DNA of 64,000 nucleotides from JAFAXD01 sp051985675 (GCA_051985675.1 JBPYFJ010000027.1:1-64000), one strand, 5' to 3'; positions 43,976-53,109 are shown, counted from the stretch's first letter. Notes: generated by a model from the sequence alone, not told the origin. Program-made: numbers and translations.

Positions 43976-46975
43976 GTGAGCGGATCGACCAGCCTGACCA
44001 GGGTCGGCAACACATTCTACCTTTATGACAGCACCTGGACCGGCCCCACGCTCAAATATGCCGGTGTAGATTTCGTCGCGGGACAGTTCGGCGGCTGGAC
44101 GCCGATCGGCGCAGTGCAGACCGCGAACGGATATGACGTTGCCTGGAAGGTCACCGGCGCCGATGAGTATACCGCCTGGAGCACGGACAGCAACGGCAAC
44201 TACATCGCGAGCATCATCGGGTACGCGGTTCCGGGAACCGATCCTTCGCTGCAGGCGCTTGAGGCCACGTTCCACCAAGACCTCAACGGCGACGGAAAGA
44301 TCCTGATCCAAGTGGACGGAGCAACCAGCCTGACCGAGGTCGCGAACAAATTCTATCTCTATGACGGCAGCGGGACCGGCCCCACGCTCAAATATGCCGG
44401 CCAGGATTTTGTCGCGGGGCAGTTCGGCGGCTGGACGCCGATCGGTGCTGTGCAGACTGCGAACGGATACGATGTTGCCTGGAAGGTCGCGGGCACCGAT
44501 CAGTATGTGGTCTGGAGCACGGACAGCAACGGCAACTACACCGCGAGCATCACCGGGTACGCCGTTTCGGGGACCGATCATTCTCTTAAAGCACTTGAAA
44601 CGACGTTTCACCAGGACCTGAATGGCGACGGCGTGGTCGGTGTTTACACGCCCGGCACGTTTTCATTGCAGTACAAGGGCTTTGCCTACGTCTCCTCCTA
44701 CAACGGCGCCTACGAGAATTCGGATTCGCTGCCAAGCCTCGTGCGGACCGGCGCCAATTCGATCGAGGCGACGATCGGCTACGGTATTGATGTCGCAACA
44801 TCACAGGTCGTAGTGGATCACAACTACACCGACAGCCTGAACGCGCTGGGTAAGACGATCGCCGAGGCGGAGAGTTTTGGTCTTTCGGTCATGGTCAGGC
44901 CGCTGATCGGCTTCCTCGACCCGGCCGTGGTCGCACCATACAGCGTCGGCGACTGGCGCCAGAGCTATCAACCAACCGACGTCGCGACGTTCTTTGCCAG
45001 CTACAAACAAATGCTGATTGCGGAGGCGGAAGTCGCCCAGCAGAACGGCGCGCAGATGCTTTCCGTCGGCGCCGAGCTCGATCAGCTCGCGGGTCCGCAA
45101 TATCTGTCCTATTGGACCGACATTATCAGTTCGGTGCGCACGGTCTTCGATGGCGCCCTGACCTATTCGGCGAACTGGGGCACGGCGACTGAAGTCAGCT
45201 TCTGGAGCAAGCTCGATTACGAGGGCATCGACTGCTACGTTCCGCTGTCGAATGCGCAGAACCCGACCCTCCAGGATCTGATCGACGGCTGGCTCAAGCC
45301 CGCGAGCGCGTCCGCGAATCCCGTCGCTTACAACGCGATGGGCAACCTGTCGCCGATCCACTATTTCGAGAGCCTCGCGGCACAGTCGGGAAAACCGCTA
45401 TTGTTCACCGAGCTCGGCTACGCGAACGACAGCGCAGCCGCCGCGGAACCGTGGATATCGGGCAACCACCCTGCCCCGGGGCTGCAAGCCGAGCTCTATC
45501 AGGCCTTCTTCCAGGCCTGGGCTCAGTCCGGCAGCTCCGCTCTGAAAGGCACCTATTTCTGGGACTGGGACCCCAATGGCAGCAGCTCCAACGTGGGCCC
45601 GGGAATCGATAGCTTCAGTCCGCAGAACAGCCCCGCACAGGATCAAGCGATGGCGGGTTTCGCAACGCTGATAAAGGGCGATGCGGGCAACAACATCCTT
45701 ACGGCGGGATGGGGGATCGACACGTTCACCGGAGGCGGTGGAGCCGACACGTTTGTGTTCCCGCACACCTACAGCAACGCCGTTGCGGGTCAACGCGACA
45801 CCATTACCGACTTCACGCCCGGGACCGACAAGATCGACCTGAGCGGAATCGATTCGCACTTTGGCTCGGGCGACCACGCGTTCGAGTTCATCGGGAACGC
45901 GGCGTTCGACGGGCATGCGGGCGAGCTGCACTATTCCTATGACGCAGCCCACAATGTCACGATTGTGGAAGGCGACACCACGGGCGGCAAGACCGCAAGC
46001 TTTGGGATCGAGCTGACCGGCAACCTGGCCCTGACGACGGCCGACTTCACGGCGGCGAGCCTGTTGCACCCGGTCAACCTCACCGCCACGGCGAACAACG
46101 TGACGCTGACCGGCGGACCGCTCGACGACACCCTCAACGATGGGGGTTTTGCGGTCACAATGGTTGGAGGACTGGGCAACGACACCTATGTGGTGAGCAA
46201 TCCCGGAGACGTCTTGGTGGAGACTGCCGGGAGCGCCTACGCGCCGCCGGCCGGGTGGAGCGTGATGGGGACGGCGGACTTCAACAAGGACGGCACGCTC
46301 GATGTGGTGCTCAGCAACGGCACGGCGGACGAGTTTCAACTGCTGACGAGCAGCGGGGCAGTCGTGTCGACGGTCCCAGCGTTATCCTGGGACGGGTGGC
46401 AGCTGCAGGGCACGATCGATTTTGACTACGACGGCAATCCCGACCTTTTGTTTCAGCGGATCGGCTCATCGCAACAAGAGGTGGACTACCTCAACGGAAC
46501 GAGTTGGACCGGACGTTACTCAGGCGTCAGCGGCGTCACGCCTGACGCCCTGCACCCGCTGCCGGGGGGCGACCAGGACACCGACACAGTCCTCTCCTCG
46601 GTGAGCTACGCATTGCCGAGCGGGGTTGAGAACCTGACCCTGATCGGAACCGGCAATATCAACGGCACCGGCAACGGCCTCGACAACATCATCACCGCCA
46701 ACTCGGGCAACAACGTCCTCACCGGCGGCGGGGGCAACGATACTTTCGTCTTTGGCGCCAACTTCGGAAAGGATTCCATTACCGATTTCCACCTCGGCGA
46801 CACGATCCAGTTCGATCACACCGTGTTTGCGACCGTGTCTGCCGTCCTGGCGGCCCTGGGCACCGACGTCCACGGCAACGCCACCATCACCGCCAATGCC
46901 AATGAGACCGTTACGGTGGATCACGTCTCGGCAACGCTCCTTCAGCAACACTCCGACGCATTTCATCTGAAGTAG
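43976..46975 (+). CDS. Large RTX-type exoprotein with GH113-like glycoside hydrolase domain and N-terminal duplicated modules
   Basis: A 999-residue protein without a Sec signal, as expected for type I secretion. Residues 1-225 are two near-identical modules of about 111 residues, each with FVAGQFGGWTPIGAVQTANGYDVAWKV-like sequence and ending in a calcium-loop DLNGDG. Residues about 225-540 form a TIM-barrel glycosidase resembling GH113 mannanases, with candidate acid/base E in GAELDQLAG (about 366) and nucleophile E in FTELGY (about 479). Next come RTX-like nonapeptide repeats (GDAGNNILTAGWGIDTFTGG), an FG-GAP/VCBS-like part with DxNxDG loops, and a terminal RTX block (GNNVLTGGGGNDTFVFG). 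No secretion genes are adjacent. Confidence 0.85.
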   Translation: MSGSTSLTRVGNTFYLYDSTWTGPTLKYAGVDFVAGQFGGWTPIGAVQTANGYDVAWKVTGADEYTAWSTDSNGNYIASIIGYAVPGTDPSLQALEATFHQDLNGDGKILIQVDGATSLTEVANKFYLYDGSGTGPTLKYAGQDFVAGQFGGWTPIGAVQTANGYDVAWKVAGTDQYVVWSTDSNGNYTASITGYAVSGTDHSLKALETTFHQDLNGDGVVGVYTPGTFSLQYKGFAYVSSYNGAYENSDSLPSLVRTGANSIEATIGYGIDVATSQVVVDHNYTDSLNALGKTIAEAESFGLSVMVRPLIGFLDPAVVAPYSVGDWRQSYQPTDVATFFASYKQMLIAEAEVAQQNGAQMLSVGAELDQLAGPQYLSYWTDIISSVRTVFDGALTYSANWGTATEVSFWSKLDYEGIDCYVPLSNAQNPTLQDLIDGWLKPASASANPVAYNAMGNLSPIHYFESLAAQSGKPLLFTELGYANDSAAAAEPWISGNHPAPGLQAELYQAFFQAWAQSGSSALKGTYFWDWDPNGSSSNVGPGIDSFSPQNSPAQDQAMAGFATLIKGDAGNNILTAGWGIDTFTGGGGADTFVFPHTYSNAVAGQRDTITDFTPGTDKIDLSGIDSHFGSGDHAFEFIGNAAFDGHAGELHYSYDAAHNVTIVEGDTTGGKTASFGIELTGNLALTTADFTAASLLHPVNLTATANNVTLTGGPLDDTLNDGGFAVTMVGGLGNDTYVVSNPGDVLVETAGSAYAPPAGWSVMGTADFNKDGTLDVVLSNGTADEFQLLTSSGAVVSTVPALSWDGWQLQGTIDFDYDGNPDLLFQRIGSSQQEVDYLNGTSWTGRYSGVSGVTPDALHPLPGGDQDTDTVLSSVSYALPSGVENLTLIGTGNINGTGNGLDNIITANSGNNVLTGGGGNDTFVFGANFGKDSITDFHLGDTIQFDHTVFATVSAVLAALGTDVHGNATITANANETVTVDHVSATLLQQHSDAFHLK

Positions 46976-47018
46976 ATCCAACCGCACGGACGGAATTTGA
47001 GCACGCCCGGCACGCCCG

Positions 47019-47237
47019 TTAGCTGAGACAGCCAGCGAGCTCCTCGTTGGATGGGAAGCGACCGGTCGCCTTCTTTGAGAACGCGAGCCGGCCGTCAACG
47101 CGAATTTCGAAGACGCCGCCGCTCGACCGGCGAAGGTTTACTTGTGCCGAGGGTCGCAGCTTGAGGATCTGGTCTCGCGCCTCACGGGCGCGCGGTTCAT
47201 AGCCTCACTGACCGCAGTATTCGATCTCGATTTTCAT
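47019..47237 (-). CDS. selW: SelW/Rdx-family protein with in-frame TGA at the CxxU position (likely selenoprotein)
   Basis: A 72-residue gene that plain ORF calling splits. From ATG 47237 (ribosome site GAGGA, 7-base spacing) it reads MKIEIEYCGQ, then TGA at 47207-47205, then GYEPRAREARDQILKL and GGVFEIRVDGRLAFSKK, ending at TAA 47019. SelW/SelT/SelH (Rdx) proteins carry CxxC or CxxU after the first strand. Here C8-G-Q-U11-G-Y-E-P matches the CGxUGYxP form of true SelW, and the following GGVFEIRVDG is the family's second signature. The TGA is therefore best read as selenocysteine. Members have a thioredoxin-like fold and are thought to act in redox reactions. It lies 108 bases downstream of the ligM-like gene on the same strand. 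selABCD are not in the window. Confidence 0.78.
47176..47207 (-). promoter_or_regulatory. Candidate bacterial SECIS hairpin following the UGA
   Basis: On the minus strand the UGA (47207-47205) is followed, 12 bases later, by a perfect six-pair GC stem (CGCGCC at 47192-47187 and GGCGCG at 47181-47176) capped by a five-base loop CGUGA. The apical loop begins 18 bases after the UGA and has a G at its second position. These meet the published bSECIS rules (stem-loop, a G in the first two loop bases, loop roughly 16-37 bases from UGA). GC-rich hairpins occur by chance, so this is support and not proof. Confidence 0.6.
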
Positions 47238-47345
47238 GAACCCGTCCTCGCGCGTTGGCGACCTGCGGGAGGCAGACATCGCCGTTCATCAAAGGCTCGA
47301 CCGCCGCGGCATGACGTGCCGCAGCGGCAAACCAAGAACCGACGC

Positions 47346-48755
47346 CTAGCGGGCGCCGGCGGCTGTGCGCCATCCCTGGTGATAGGTCTCCCGGGCCTGC
47401 TGTCCGTAGGGCGTCGGGCCGACGGTCACGCGCATCTCCAGCTGCTTGTGGCGCTCGACCGTCGTCTTCTTGGTGCCGCCTCCTTCTTCACCCCAGACCA
47501 GCGTCAGATTGGTGCCGGGTTTGGCATATTGCTCCTCGACAAAGCCGAGCGACAGCATCTTGCGTTCGTTGAAGCTGTAGCCGCTGAACATCGACGCGCC
47601 GACGACCTTGCCACCGCTCATCACCGCGTCGAACGAGCTTGAGGCGTAGTTCGACAGCGGGATATCGATGAACTTGTAGTTTTCACCCGGCGGCCCGAAC
47701 ATGGACTGCAGCACCTTGCCGACGTCCTGATCGTTCCACGCGAAGGTCACCTTCTGGCGGTGCACCTTTCCTTCCATCTTCTGCAGGGCTTCCTTGCCGA
47801 TGAAGTCGTGGTCGAACTTGGTGAACGGCGCGTAGCCCAGCTCGTGCGGTGACGTGTAGTAGTCCTCGATATTATCGGACACGAAGCTGCCGCCGAGGGA
47901 CGCGTTGGCTTCGTAGCTGGTGCCCGGCAACCATTCCCGGTACGCTTTCATCTTCTCGCCGGTGTAAACAGACGGCACAGGCGACGGGATCCATCCCGAC
48001 TCGAGCGTGTTGGTCGCGTACGCGCGGGCTCCCACCTGCACGATGCCGGCGTCCTTGCCGGCTTCGATGATCGCGCTGCGGATCTCTTCGCCTTCGGCAT
48101 AGGGGCCCCACACTTCCAGGCCCGGTGCGCCGGCCATGCCATGGCGCAGGGCGCGCACCTTGCGTCCCGCGATCGTCATGTAGTCCATGTTGAAGAACTT
48201 GATTTCCGGGGACTTCCCGCCGTTCAGCTTGCGGATCACCTGCTCGGCGTTCGGCCCCTGGATCTGATACCGGTACAGCGTACGAACCACCGGCTTACCC
48301 ATCGGACGCGACGGCGATCTGTCATCGTATTCCGTGGAGACGTCGTATCCGCCTGTTTTGGCATGGAACTCAATCCAATTGGCGGCAGGATTGCGGCCAA
48401 CGTAAGCGAGCTCGTTGTCGGCGAGATAAAACAAGATTCCATCGCCGATCACATGGCCGTCATAGCTGCACGGGGCAAATTGCTTGGCCTTGTTGACCGC
48501 AAAATTCTTGAATGAGTTGGTCGCGAGATGCGAGAGCAGCTTGAGGGCATCCCGTCCGCGCACGTAGAGATTGACCATATGGTGGGACTGGTCATACAGG
48601 ACGCAGGTCTCGGCCCATGCGCGCTGTTCGTCTCGCCAATTGGAGAACTCGGGCGCGACGACGGGATAGACGTAGGCGCCGATCTGCGAGTTACGCATCA
48701 TCTTGACGGCGTTGCCGGAGGCCTTCAGCGCCTCCTCCAAATTCCGGTAGGCCAT
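47346..48755 (-). CDS. ligM: Tetrahydrofolate-dependent aromatic O-demethylase (LigM/DesA, GcvT-like)
   Basis: A 469-residue cytosolic enzyme of the GcvT fold that moves the methyl group of methoxy-aromatics such as vanillate to tetrahydrofolate. Strong family sequence includes NSFKNFAVNKAKQFAPCSYD, DGHVIGDGILFYLADNELAY, KVRALRHGMAGAPGLEVWGP and TLESGWIPSPVPSVY, as in Sphingobium LigM, with C-terminal ARETYHQGWRT. The length matches. The usual partners MetF and LigH (formyl-THF cycle) are not adjacent. It starts at ATG 48755, or GTG 48764 with three extra residues. It complements the Rieske/SDR/Bug genes as evidence for aromatic metabolism. Confidence 0.9.
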   Translation of the reverse strand: MAYRNLEEALKASGNAVKMMRNSQIGAYVYPVVAPEFSNWRDEQRAWAETCVLYDQSHHMVNLYVRGRDALKLLSHLATNSFKNFAVNKAKQFAPCSYDGHVIGDGILFYLADNELAYVGRNPAANWIEFHAKTGGYDVSTEYDDRSPSRPMGKPVVRTLYRYQIQGPNAEQVIRKLNGGKSPEIKFFNMDYMTIAGRKVRALRHGMAGAPGLEVWGPYAEGEEIRSAIIEAGKDAGIVQVGARAYATNTLESGWIPSPVPSVYTGEKMKAYREWLPGTSYEANASLGGSFVSDNIEDYYTSPHELGYAPFTKFDHDFIGKEALQKMEGKVHRQKVTFAWNDQDVGKVLQSMFGPPGENYKFIDIPLSNYASSSFDAVMSGGKVVGASMFSGYSFNERKMLSLGFVEEQYAKPGTNLTLVWGEEGGGTKKTTVERHKQLEMRVTVGPTPYGQQARETYHQGWRTAAGAR

Positions 48756-49035
48756 GGTGATCACTCACTCCCTCTCATCAACTGAATACGCGCTTTCCCA
48801 CGCCGTGGCCGGCATCGTTGGACGGCGTCGTTTGGCGCGCACCCCAACCTAGCATGCCAAATCGACCCGGGGTATGATTTTGGCGGCCCGTCCTTCGACC
48901 GATCTTCCGGCTTGCGTGCCGACCCGCGACCAGTGAAAAATACCGCATCCTGAACGGCTTCGTACACAACCATCGCAAACGCGGTTGCGCGCGGTCCGTC
49001 CCAGCCTCGATCCCTTCTGCCCCAAGGAGAACGGC

Positions 49036-49437
49036 GTGGCTAACGATGAGTTCAGCGTCAGGAGCGTAGTTTCGTCCGCCATCAGCGCTGACTTGTGCGA
49101 AATTGACATCGTCTTGGAAACCGAGGACGGGCTCCGCCGCGTGTGCAAGATCAACCCAGACGTTCTGGCGGAACTGCTGATCAATCTGTCCGATCTGGCC
49201 CAGCACGTGAGGAACGAGATCGTGGCCCGATTTGGCGAGCTCGCGATCGCCGCGCTCGGGGTCGATGGGGTCGCGGCAACCTCGCCGTCGGGCAGCGGCA
49301 AGGTCATTCTGAGCATCCAATCGAGGACCGGAACCGTGCATCATTTTTCCTTCAATCCGGAATTGTCGGCGATTCTTCGATCGCAAATGCGAAGCGCGGA
49401 AAAATCCGCGGGTCAAATTCGGAAAGGATCGTCTTGA
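49036..49437 (+). CDS. Hypothetical protein, 133 residues
   Basis: A soluble protein from GTG 49036, preceded by a strong AAGGAGAA site. It has a predicted alpha/beta mix (CEIDIVLETEDGLRRVCKIN, then VLAELLINLSDLAQHVRNEI) and a charged C-terminus. A longer in-frame extension to 48985 lacks a ribosome site. I do not recognise a family. A TTG-started amidohydrolase gene follows 31 bases downstream and is probably co-transcribed. Confidence 0.6.
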   Translation: MANDEFSVRSVVSSAISADLCEIDIVLETEDGLRRVCKINPDVLAELLINLSDLAQHVRNEIVARFGELAIAALGVDGVAATSPSGSGKVILSIQSRTGTVHHFSFNPELSAILRSQMRSAEKSAGQIRKGSS

Positions 49438-49468
49438 GTAGTTCATAGCAACCATCAGGGAGGACGAT

Positions 49469-50797
49469 TTGACCAGGAACGGAACAATCGCCGTCGCTCT
49501 CGGCTTCATCTTGCAGGCCGCAAGTCCTTCTGCATGGTCTCAGGAGGGCCGACAATATCTGGCGCCGCAAGATCAATCCGTCGCAATTCGCGCGGCGCAT
49601 TTGTTCGACGCGCGCACCGGCAACCTGCTGGACAACCAGGTGGTGCTGATCAAAGGCGACCGCGTCGCCGACGTTGGCGCAAACTTGCAGCTCCCGCCCG
49701 GCACGCGCGTACTCGACCTCGGCGCGATGACGGTTCTCCCCGGCATGATCGATGCGCACGTCCACGTGAACACCGGCGGCACTACGCCGGCGCAGCGCGC
49801 CCTAATCGCGCTCGCCAACGCGCAGGCCGATCTCGAAGCGGGCTTCACAACCGTTCTCGACATGGATTCGCGCGGCGGATTCAACACGGTCGATCTGCGC
49901 GACGCGATCAACTCCGGCCTGGTGCAGGGGCCGCGGATGCAGGTCGTCGGCCAGTCGATCAATCAGCGCGCCACCAACTATTACCCCGACTCGCATCCCG
50001 ACGCGCAGTTTGGGCGCTACTATGATGGCTTCACCGAGACCAAGAACGTCAACTCTCCCTGGCTCGCGCGCGCAGCGGTGCGCGAGAACAAGCTGCACGG
50101 CGTCGACTACATCAAGATCTATACAACGCAGGATTTCGTCGGGCCGGTTCACATGTGGAAGCGCGACGGCACGCTGGTCAACAGCCCGTCTCTGACCCTG
50201 GACGAGGTTATGGCGATCGTCGACGAGGCGCACCGGCTTGGCTTGAAGGTCGCTTGCCACACCTATGGGGGCGAAGGAATGGCGAGCTGCCTGACCGCCG
50301 GGGTCGATGCCCCCAACCACCTGCTCGAGCTCGACGATGCCGGGGTGAAGATCCTGCTCCAGAAGAAACTTCCATTCGTTCCGACCGTCGACGATCTGGT
50401 CGCGCTCGAGAAAGCCGACCTGCGCGATACCGGCGGCCGGAACTCGCGCCTGAAACTGCTCGAGCACGCCGTGCGGATCGCGGTTGCCGCCGGGGTTCCG
50501 ATCGTGTTCGGCAGCGGCGCGACCTCGCGCGAGATACCGCACGGCAAGCAGGCCAACCAATTCAGCTACTATGCGCAATGGGGCATGGGACCGGTGCGGG
50601 CGTTGCAAACCGCCTATCTTCCGGCCGCGCAGATGCTCAACTACGGTTGGGAGAGCGACATCGGAACGATCGAAAAGGGCAAGTTCGCGGATATCATCGC
50701 GGTCAGCGGAAATCCGACGGCCGACGTCACCGAGATGGAACGCGTGAAGTTCGTGATGAAAGGCGGCACCGTGGTGCGCAATGACACGGTCAAGTAG
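49469..50797 (+). CDS. Exported amidohydrolase-superfamily protein (imidazolonepropionase/prolidase-like)
   Basis: A 442-residue metallo-hydrolase with TIM-barrel fold, signal-peptide-like N-terminus (TRNGTIAVALGFILQAAS, then WSQEG). Metal ligands visible are HVHV in GMIDAHVHVNTGGT, the carbamylated K in GVDYIKIYTTQDFV and H in KVACHTYGGEGM. The C-terminal domain has IEKGKFADIIAVSGNPTADV. The pattern matches the Xaa-Pro dipeptidase/imidazolonepropionase-like group; the substrate is unknown. It starts at a TTG (49469) with an ideal GGGAGG site. The MmgE/PrpD gene overlaps its end. Confidence 0.9.
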   Translation: MTRNGTIAVALGFILQAASPSAWSQEGRQYLAPQDQSVAIRAAHLFDARTGNLLDNQVVLIKGDRVADVGANLQLPPGTRVLDLGAMTVLPGMIDAHVHVNTGGTTPAQRALIALANAQADLEAGFTTVLDMDSRGGFNTVDLRDAINSGLVQGPRMQVVGQSINQRATNYYPDSHPDAQFGRYYDGFTETKNVNSPWLARAAVRENKLHGVDYIKIYTTQDFVGPVHMWKRDGTLVNSPSLTLDEVMAIVDEAHRLGLKVACHTYGGEGMASCLTAGVDAPNHLLELDDAGVKILLQKKLPFVPTVDDLVALEKADLRDTGGRNSRLKLLEHAVRIAVAAGVPIVFGSGATSREIPHGKQANQFSYYAQWGMGPVRALQTAYLPAAQMLNYGWESDIGTIEKGKFADIIAVSGNPTADVTEMERVKFVMKGGTVVRNDTVK

Positions 50798-52268
50798 CTT
50801 CATGTCGCCAGCGCGTGCAACCAATCGCCGTGCCGTTCTCGGCATGACGGCGGTGACGGCCGCGGGTCTCGCCTTGCCGTCGACGCGCGTCTTTGGCGAG
50901 GCGTCCGGTACCGGGAACGTCATCAACACGCTGGGCGACTACATGGGCGCCGCCGGCGCGCGTGCGCTTCCCCCCGACGTTGCGGAGGCGGCCAAGCATC
51001 ACCTGCTCGATACCTTGGCGTCGATGGTGTCGGGTTCGGAGCTGCTGCCGGGCCAGTCGGCGCAGCGCTACGTCCGCGCTTACGGCGGACAGGGCGGAGC
51101 GACGATCGCCGGCACGTCGCTCAGGGCGGCGCCCGCCGACGCCGCGCTCGCGAACGGGGTCATGGCGCACGCCGACGAGACCGACGACTCGCACAACGCC
51201 TCGCGTTCGCACCCCGGCTGTGCGGTCGTGCCCGCGGCGCTGGCGGTCGGCGAACAACGCGGCGTCGACGGCGCGCGCTTCCTGCGCGCCGTGACGCTCG
51301 GCTACGACGTCGGTCCGCGGGTGGTGATGGCCATGGGCGGCGCCGATTGGAGCTACGAGACGAGCCTTGCGACCCATAGCATCGCGGGGACATTCGGGGC
51401 CGCGGCCGCGGCGGCATGCGCCGCCGGGCTCGACGCACGCCAGATGCACTGGGCCTTGGATTATGCCGCGCAACAGTCGTCCGGCATCGTCGCCTGGCGA
51501 CGCGACACCGACCATATCGAAAAGGCGTTCGTGTTCGCCGGAATGACGGCGCGCAACGGCGTGACCGCGGCGCTCGTGGTGCAGACGGGGTGGAACGGCG
51601 TCGATGACATCTTCTCCGGTGCGGACAACTTTTTCCGCGCCTATGCTCCCAATGCGCATCCCGAGCGGCTGATCGAGAAGCTTGGCGAGCGCTACGAGAT
51701 CGCTGTCACCGACATCAAAAAATGGACCGTCGGCTCCCCGATCCAAGGGCCGCTGGACGCGCTCGACGCCATCCGCCGCAAACAGCCGTTCGAGGCCGAT
51801 GCCGTCAAGCGCGTCAGCGTACGTCTCGCGCCCTCGGTCGCCGAGGTGGTGGACAACCGCGACATTCCCGACATCTGCCTCCAGCACATGCTCGCCGTGA
51901 TGCTGATCGACAAGACCGCGTCGTTTCACGCGGCGCACGACAAGGCGCGCATGCAGGATCCGACGGTCCTGCGCCAACGCGCAAAAGTGAATCTTGTTCG
52001 CGATGAAGAGCTCGCCAAGTTGCTGCCGGTGCGCGTCGCGGTCGTCGACGTTGAACTCGCGGACGGAACTCTTCTGTCGGAGCGCGTCTCGGCGGTGCGC
52101 GGCACGCCGCGCAACCCGATGACGCGCGGCGAAGTTGCCGACAAAGCCGTCGACCTCACCGCGCCGGTCCTCGGACGCGAAAGGGCCGCGCAGCTTGTTG
52201 AGACCGTTTTCGCGATTGAAACGCTTCCGGACGTCCGCCGATTGGGATCGCTGCTGCGGCGCGATTAG
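50781..52268 (+). CDS. MmgE/PrpD family protein, Tat-exported
   Basis: A 495-residue protein of the MmgE/PrpD family (2-methylcitrate dehydratase and relatives). The fold signature GVMAHADETDDSHNASRSHP is near 115-135. Unusually for this cytosolic family it has an apparent Tat signal (TNRRAVLGMTAVTAAGLALP). The alternative start ATG 50802 lies between the upstream stop and the RR motif. The gene begins within the end of the amidohydrolase gene (17-base overlap), so the two are co-translated and may process one imported compound, but the reaction is unknown. Confidence 0.88.
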   Translation: MTRSSSFMSPARATNRRAVLGMTAVTAAGLALPSTRVFGEASGTGNVINTLGDYMGAAGARALPPDVAEAAKHHLLDTLASMVSGSELLPGQSAQRYVRAYGGQGGATIAGTSLRAAPADAALANGVMAHADETDDSHNASRSHPGCAVVPAALAVGEQRGVDGARFLRAVTLGYDVGPRVVMAMGGADWSYETSLATHSIAGTFGAAAAAACAAGLDARQMHWALDYAAQQSSGIVAWRRDTDHIEKAFVFAGMTARNGVTAALVVQTGWNGVDDIFSGADNFFRAYAPNAHPERLIEKLGERYEIAVTDIKKWTVGSPIQGPLDALDAIRRKQPFEADAVKRVSVRLAPSVAEVVDNRDIPDICLQHMLAVMLIDKTASFHAAHDKARMQDPTVLRQRAKVNLVRDEELAKLLPVRVAVVDVELADGTLLSERVSAVRGTPRNPMTRGEVADKAVDLTAPVLGRERAAQLVETVFAIETLPDVRRLGSLLRRD

Positions 52269-52950
52269 GGCGCGATGGCTTTTCTTCGAATCGTCATCCC
52301 GCTCTAGCTCCTTGCTAAAGCGCGCGGCGGTCCGAACGGCGGCAGGTCGTTGCGGCACGCGCCAACCCGAGCCTCGCAAACTGACATACATTTTGTTTAT
52401 TTCCGCGCAAGCGCGTGTATCTGCGGTCACCGCGATGCCTCCCTCGCGGAAGTGGGCATGCATGGTGGACGCACGGAAAAAAGGAAGCTTCGTCAGTATG
52501 TTGTCATGGGTGCCCAGAATCGCCGAACATGGGCATCCATGAGGGCATCCATGTGCACGCGGCGCTGCCAACGAGGGCCCGGCGAAACCCATCAGTTGGC
52601 GGGCCCAAAAAACCAAAGCCCGCATGGTTTGCGCCATACGGGCTCCGGCGGTGCCGGCACATTCGCGAGCGCTGGCCGAAGGCACAGGCCGCGCAACGTT
52701 TGCTGGCACCGAGCGCAATCATCGTCCGACCAATCGAAACGGTCAAACCGTGGTCGGATCTTATTCCCGTTATCCACACCTGGGATCGGTCAGAACGCGA
52801 CGATGAGAAAACGGCGAGGCTGCATTAACGGGCACGGCGCGGACGCTGCCGGCGGTTCCATCCGGTCACAAAAATATGCACGCCTTACGGCGGCCGAACC
52901 GGGGTCAGCCGGCGTGCGTTCCTCATTAGTAAAGCAGGAAAGGCAACATC
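52269..52950. other. Long intergenic region with a minus-strand terminator-like hairpin
   Basis: These 682 bases contain several open frames on both strands, none with a family motif. A hairpin at 52617-52644 (AGCCCGCATGG and CCATACGGGCT, one G-U pair) is followed on the minus strand by TTTGGTTTTTTGGG, like a terminator for an unidentified minus-strand transcript. GGGCATCCATG is present twice at 52526-52548, resembling the repeat at 19428. I see no coding sequence I would defend. Confidence 0.45.
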
Positions 52951-53109
52951 ATGAAGCTCGGTAAAGTGGCAGCAACTGTGCTTGTTCTCGCAATAACGCT
53001 CGCGACAACCGCGAACGCGGCCCCGCGCTACCGCCACTACGGCTACTACGGCGGAGGAAATACCGCCGCAGCCGCACACTTCCAGGACCAGTTCAGGAAT
53101 ACGTACTGA
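52951..53109 (+). CDS. Small exported tyrosine/glycine-rich protein, 52 residues
   Basis: A signal peptide (MKLGKVAATVLVLAITLATT, cleavage near ANA-AP) is followed by a short mature part RYRHYGYYGGGNTAAAAHFQ ending DQFRNTY. The ribosome site GGAAAGG lies 6 bases before the start codon. A terminator (53131-53167) follows. Such short exported Y/G/H-rich proteins are common in rhizobia; no function is known. It is missed by ORF calling at a 60-residue cutoff. Confidence 0.7.
   Translation: MKLGKVAATVLVLAITLATTANAAPRYRHYGYYGGGNTAAAAHFQDQFRNTY

Noticed and set aside
48778..49509. 243-codon minus-strand open frame
   Set aside because: It is antisense to the 133-residue gene, which has a strong ribosome site and better codon pattern; no motif is seen in the minus frame.
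50790..52718. 642-codon minus-strand open frame
   Set aside because: It is antisense to the MmgE/PrpD gene and has no recognisable domain.
52415..52828. Plus-strand frame of 137 codons in the 52.3-52.9 kb gap
   Set aside because: It is cysteine-, proline- and arginine-rich without a ribosome site or family motif, and it runs through a terminator-like hairpin.
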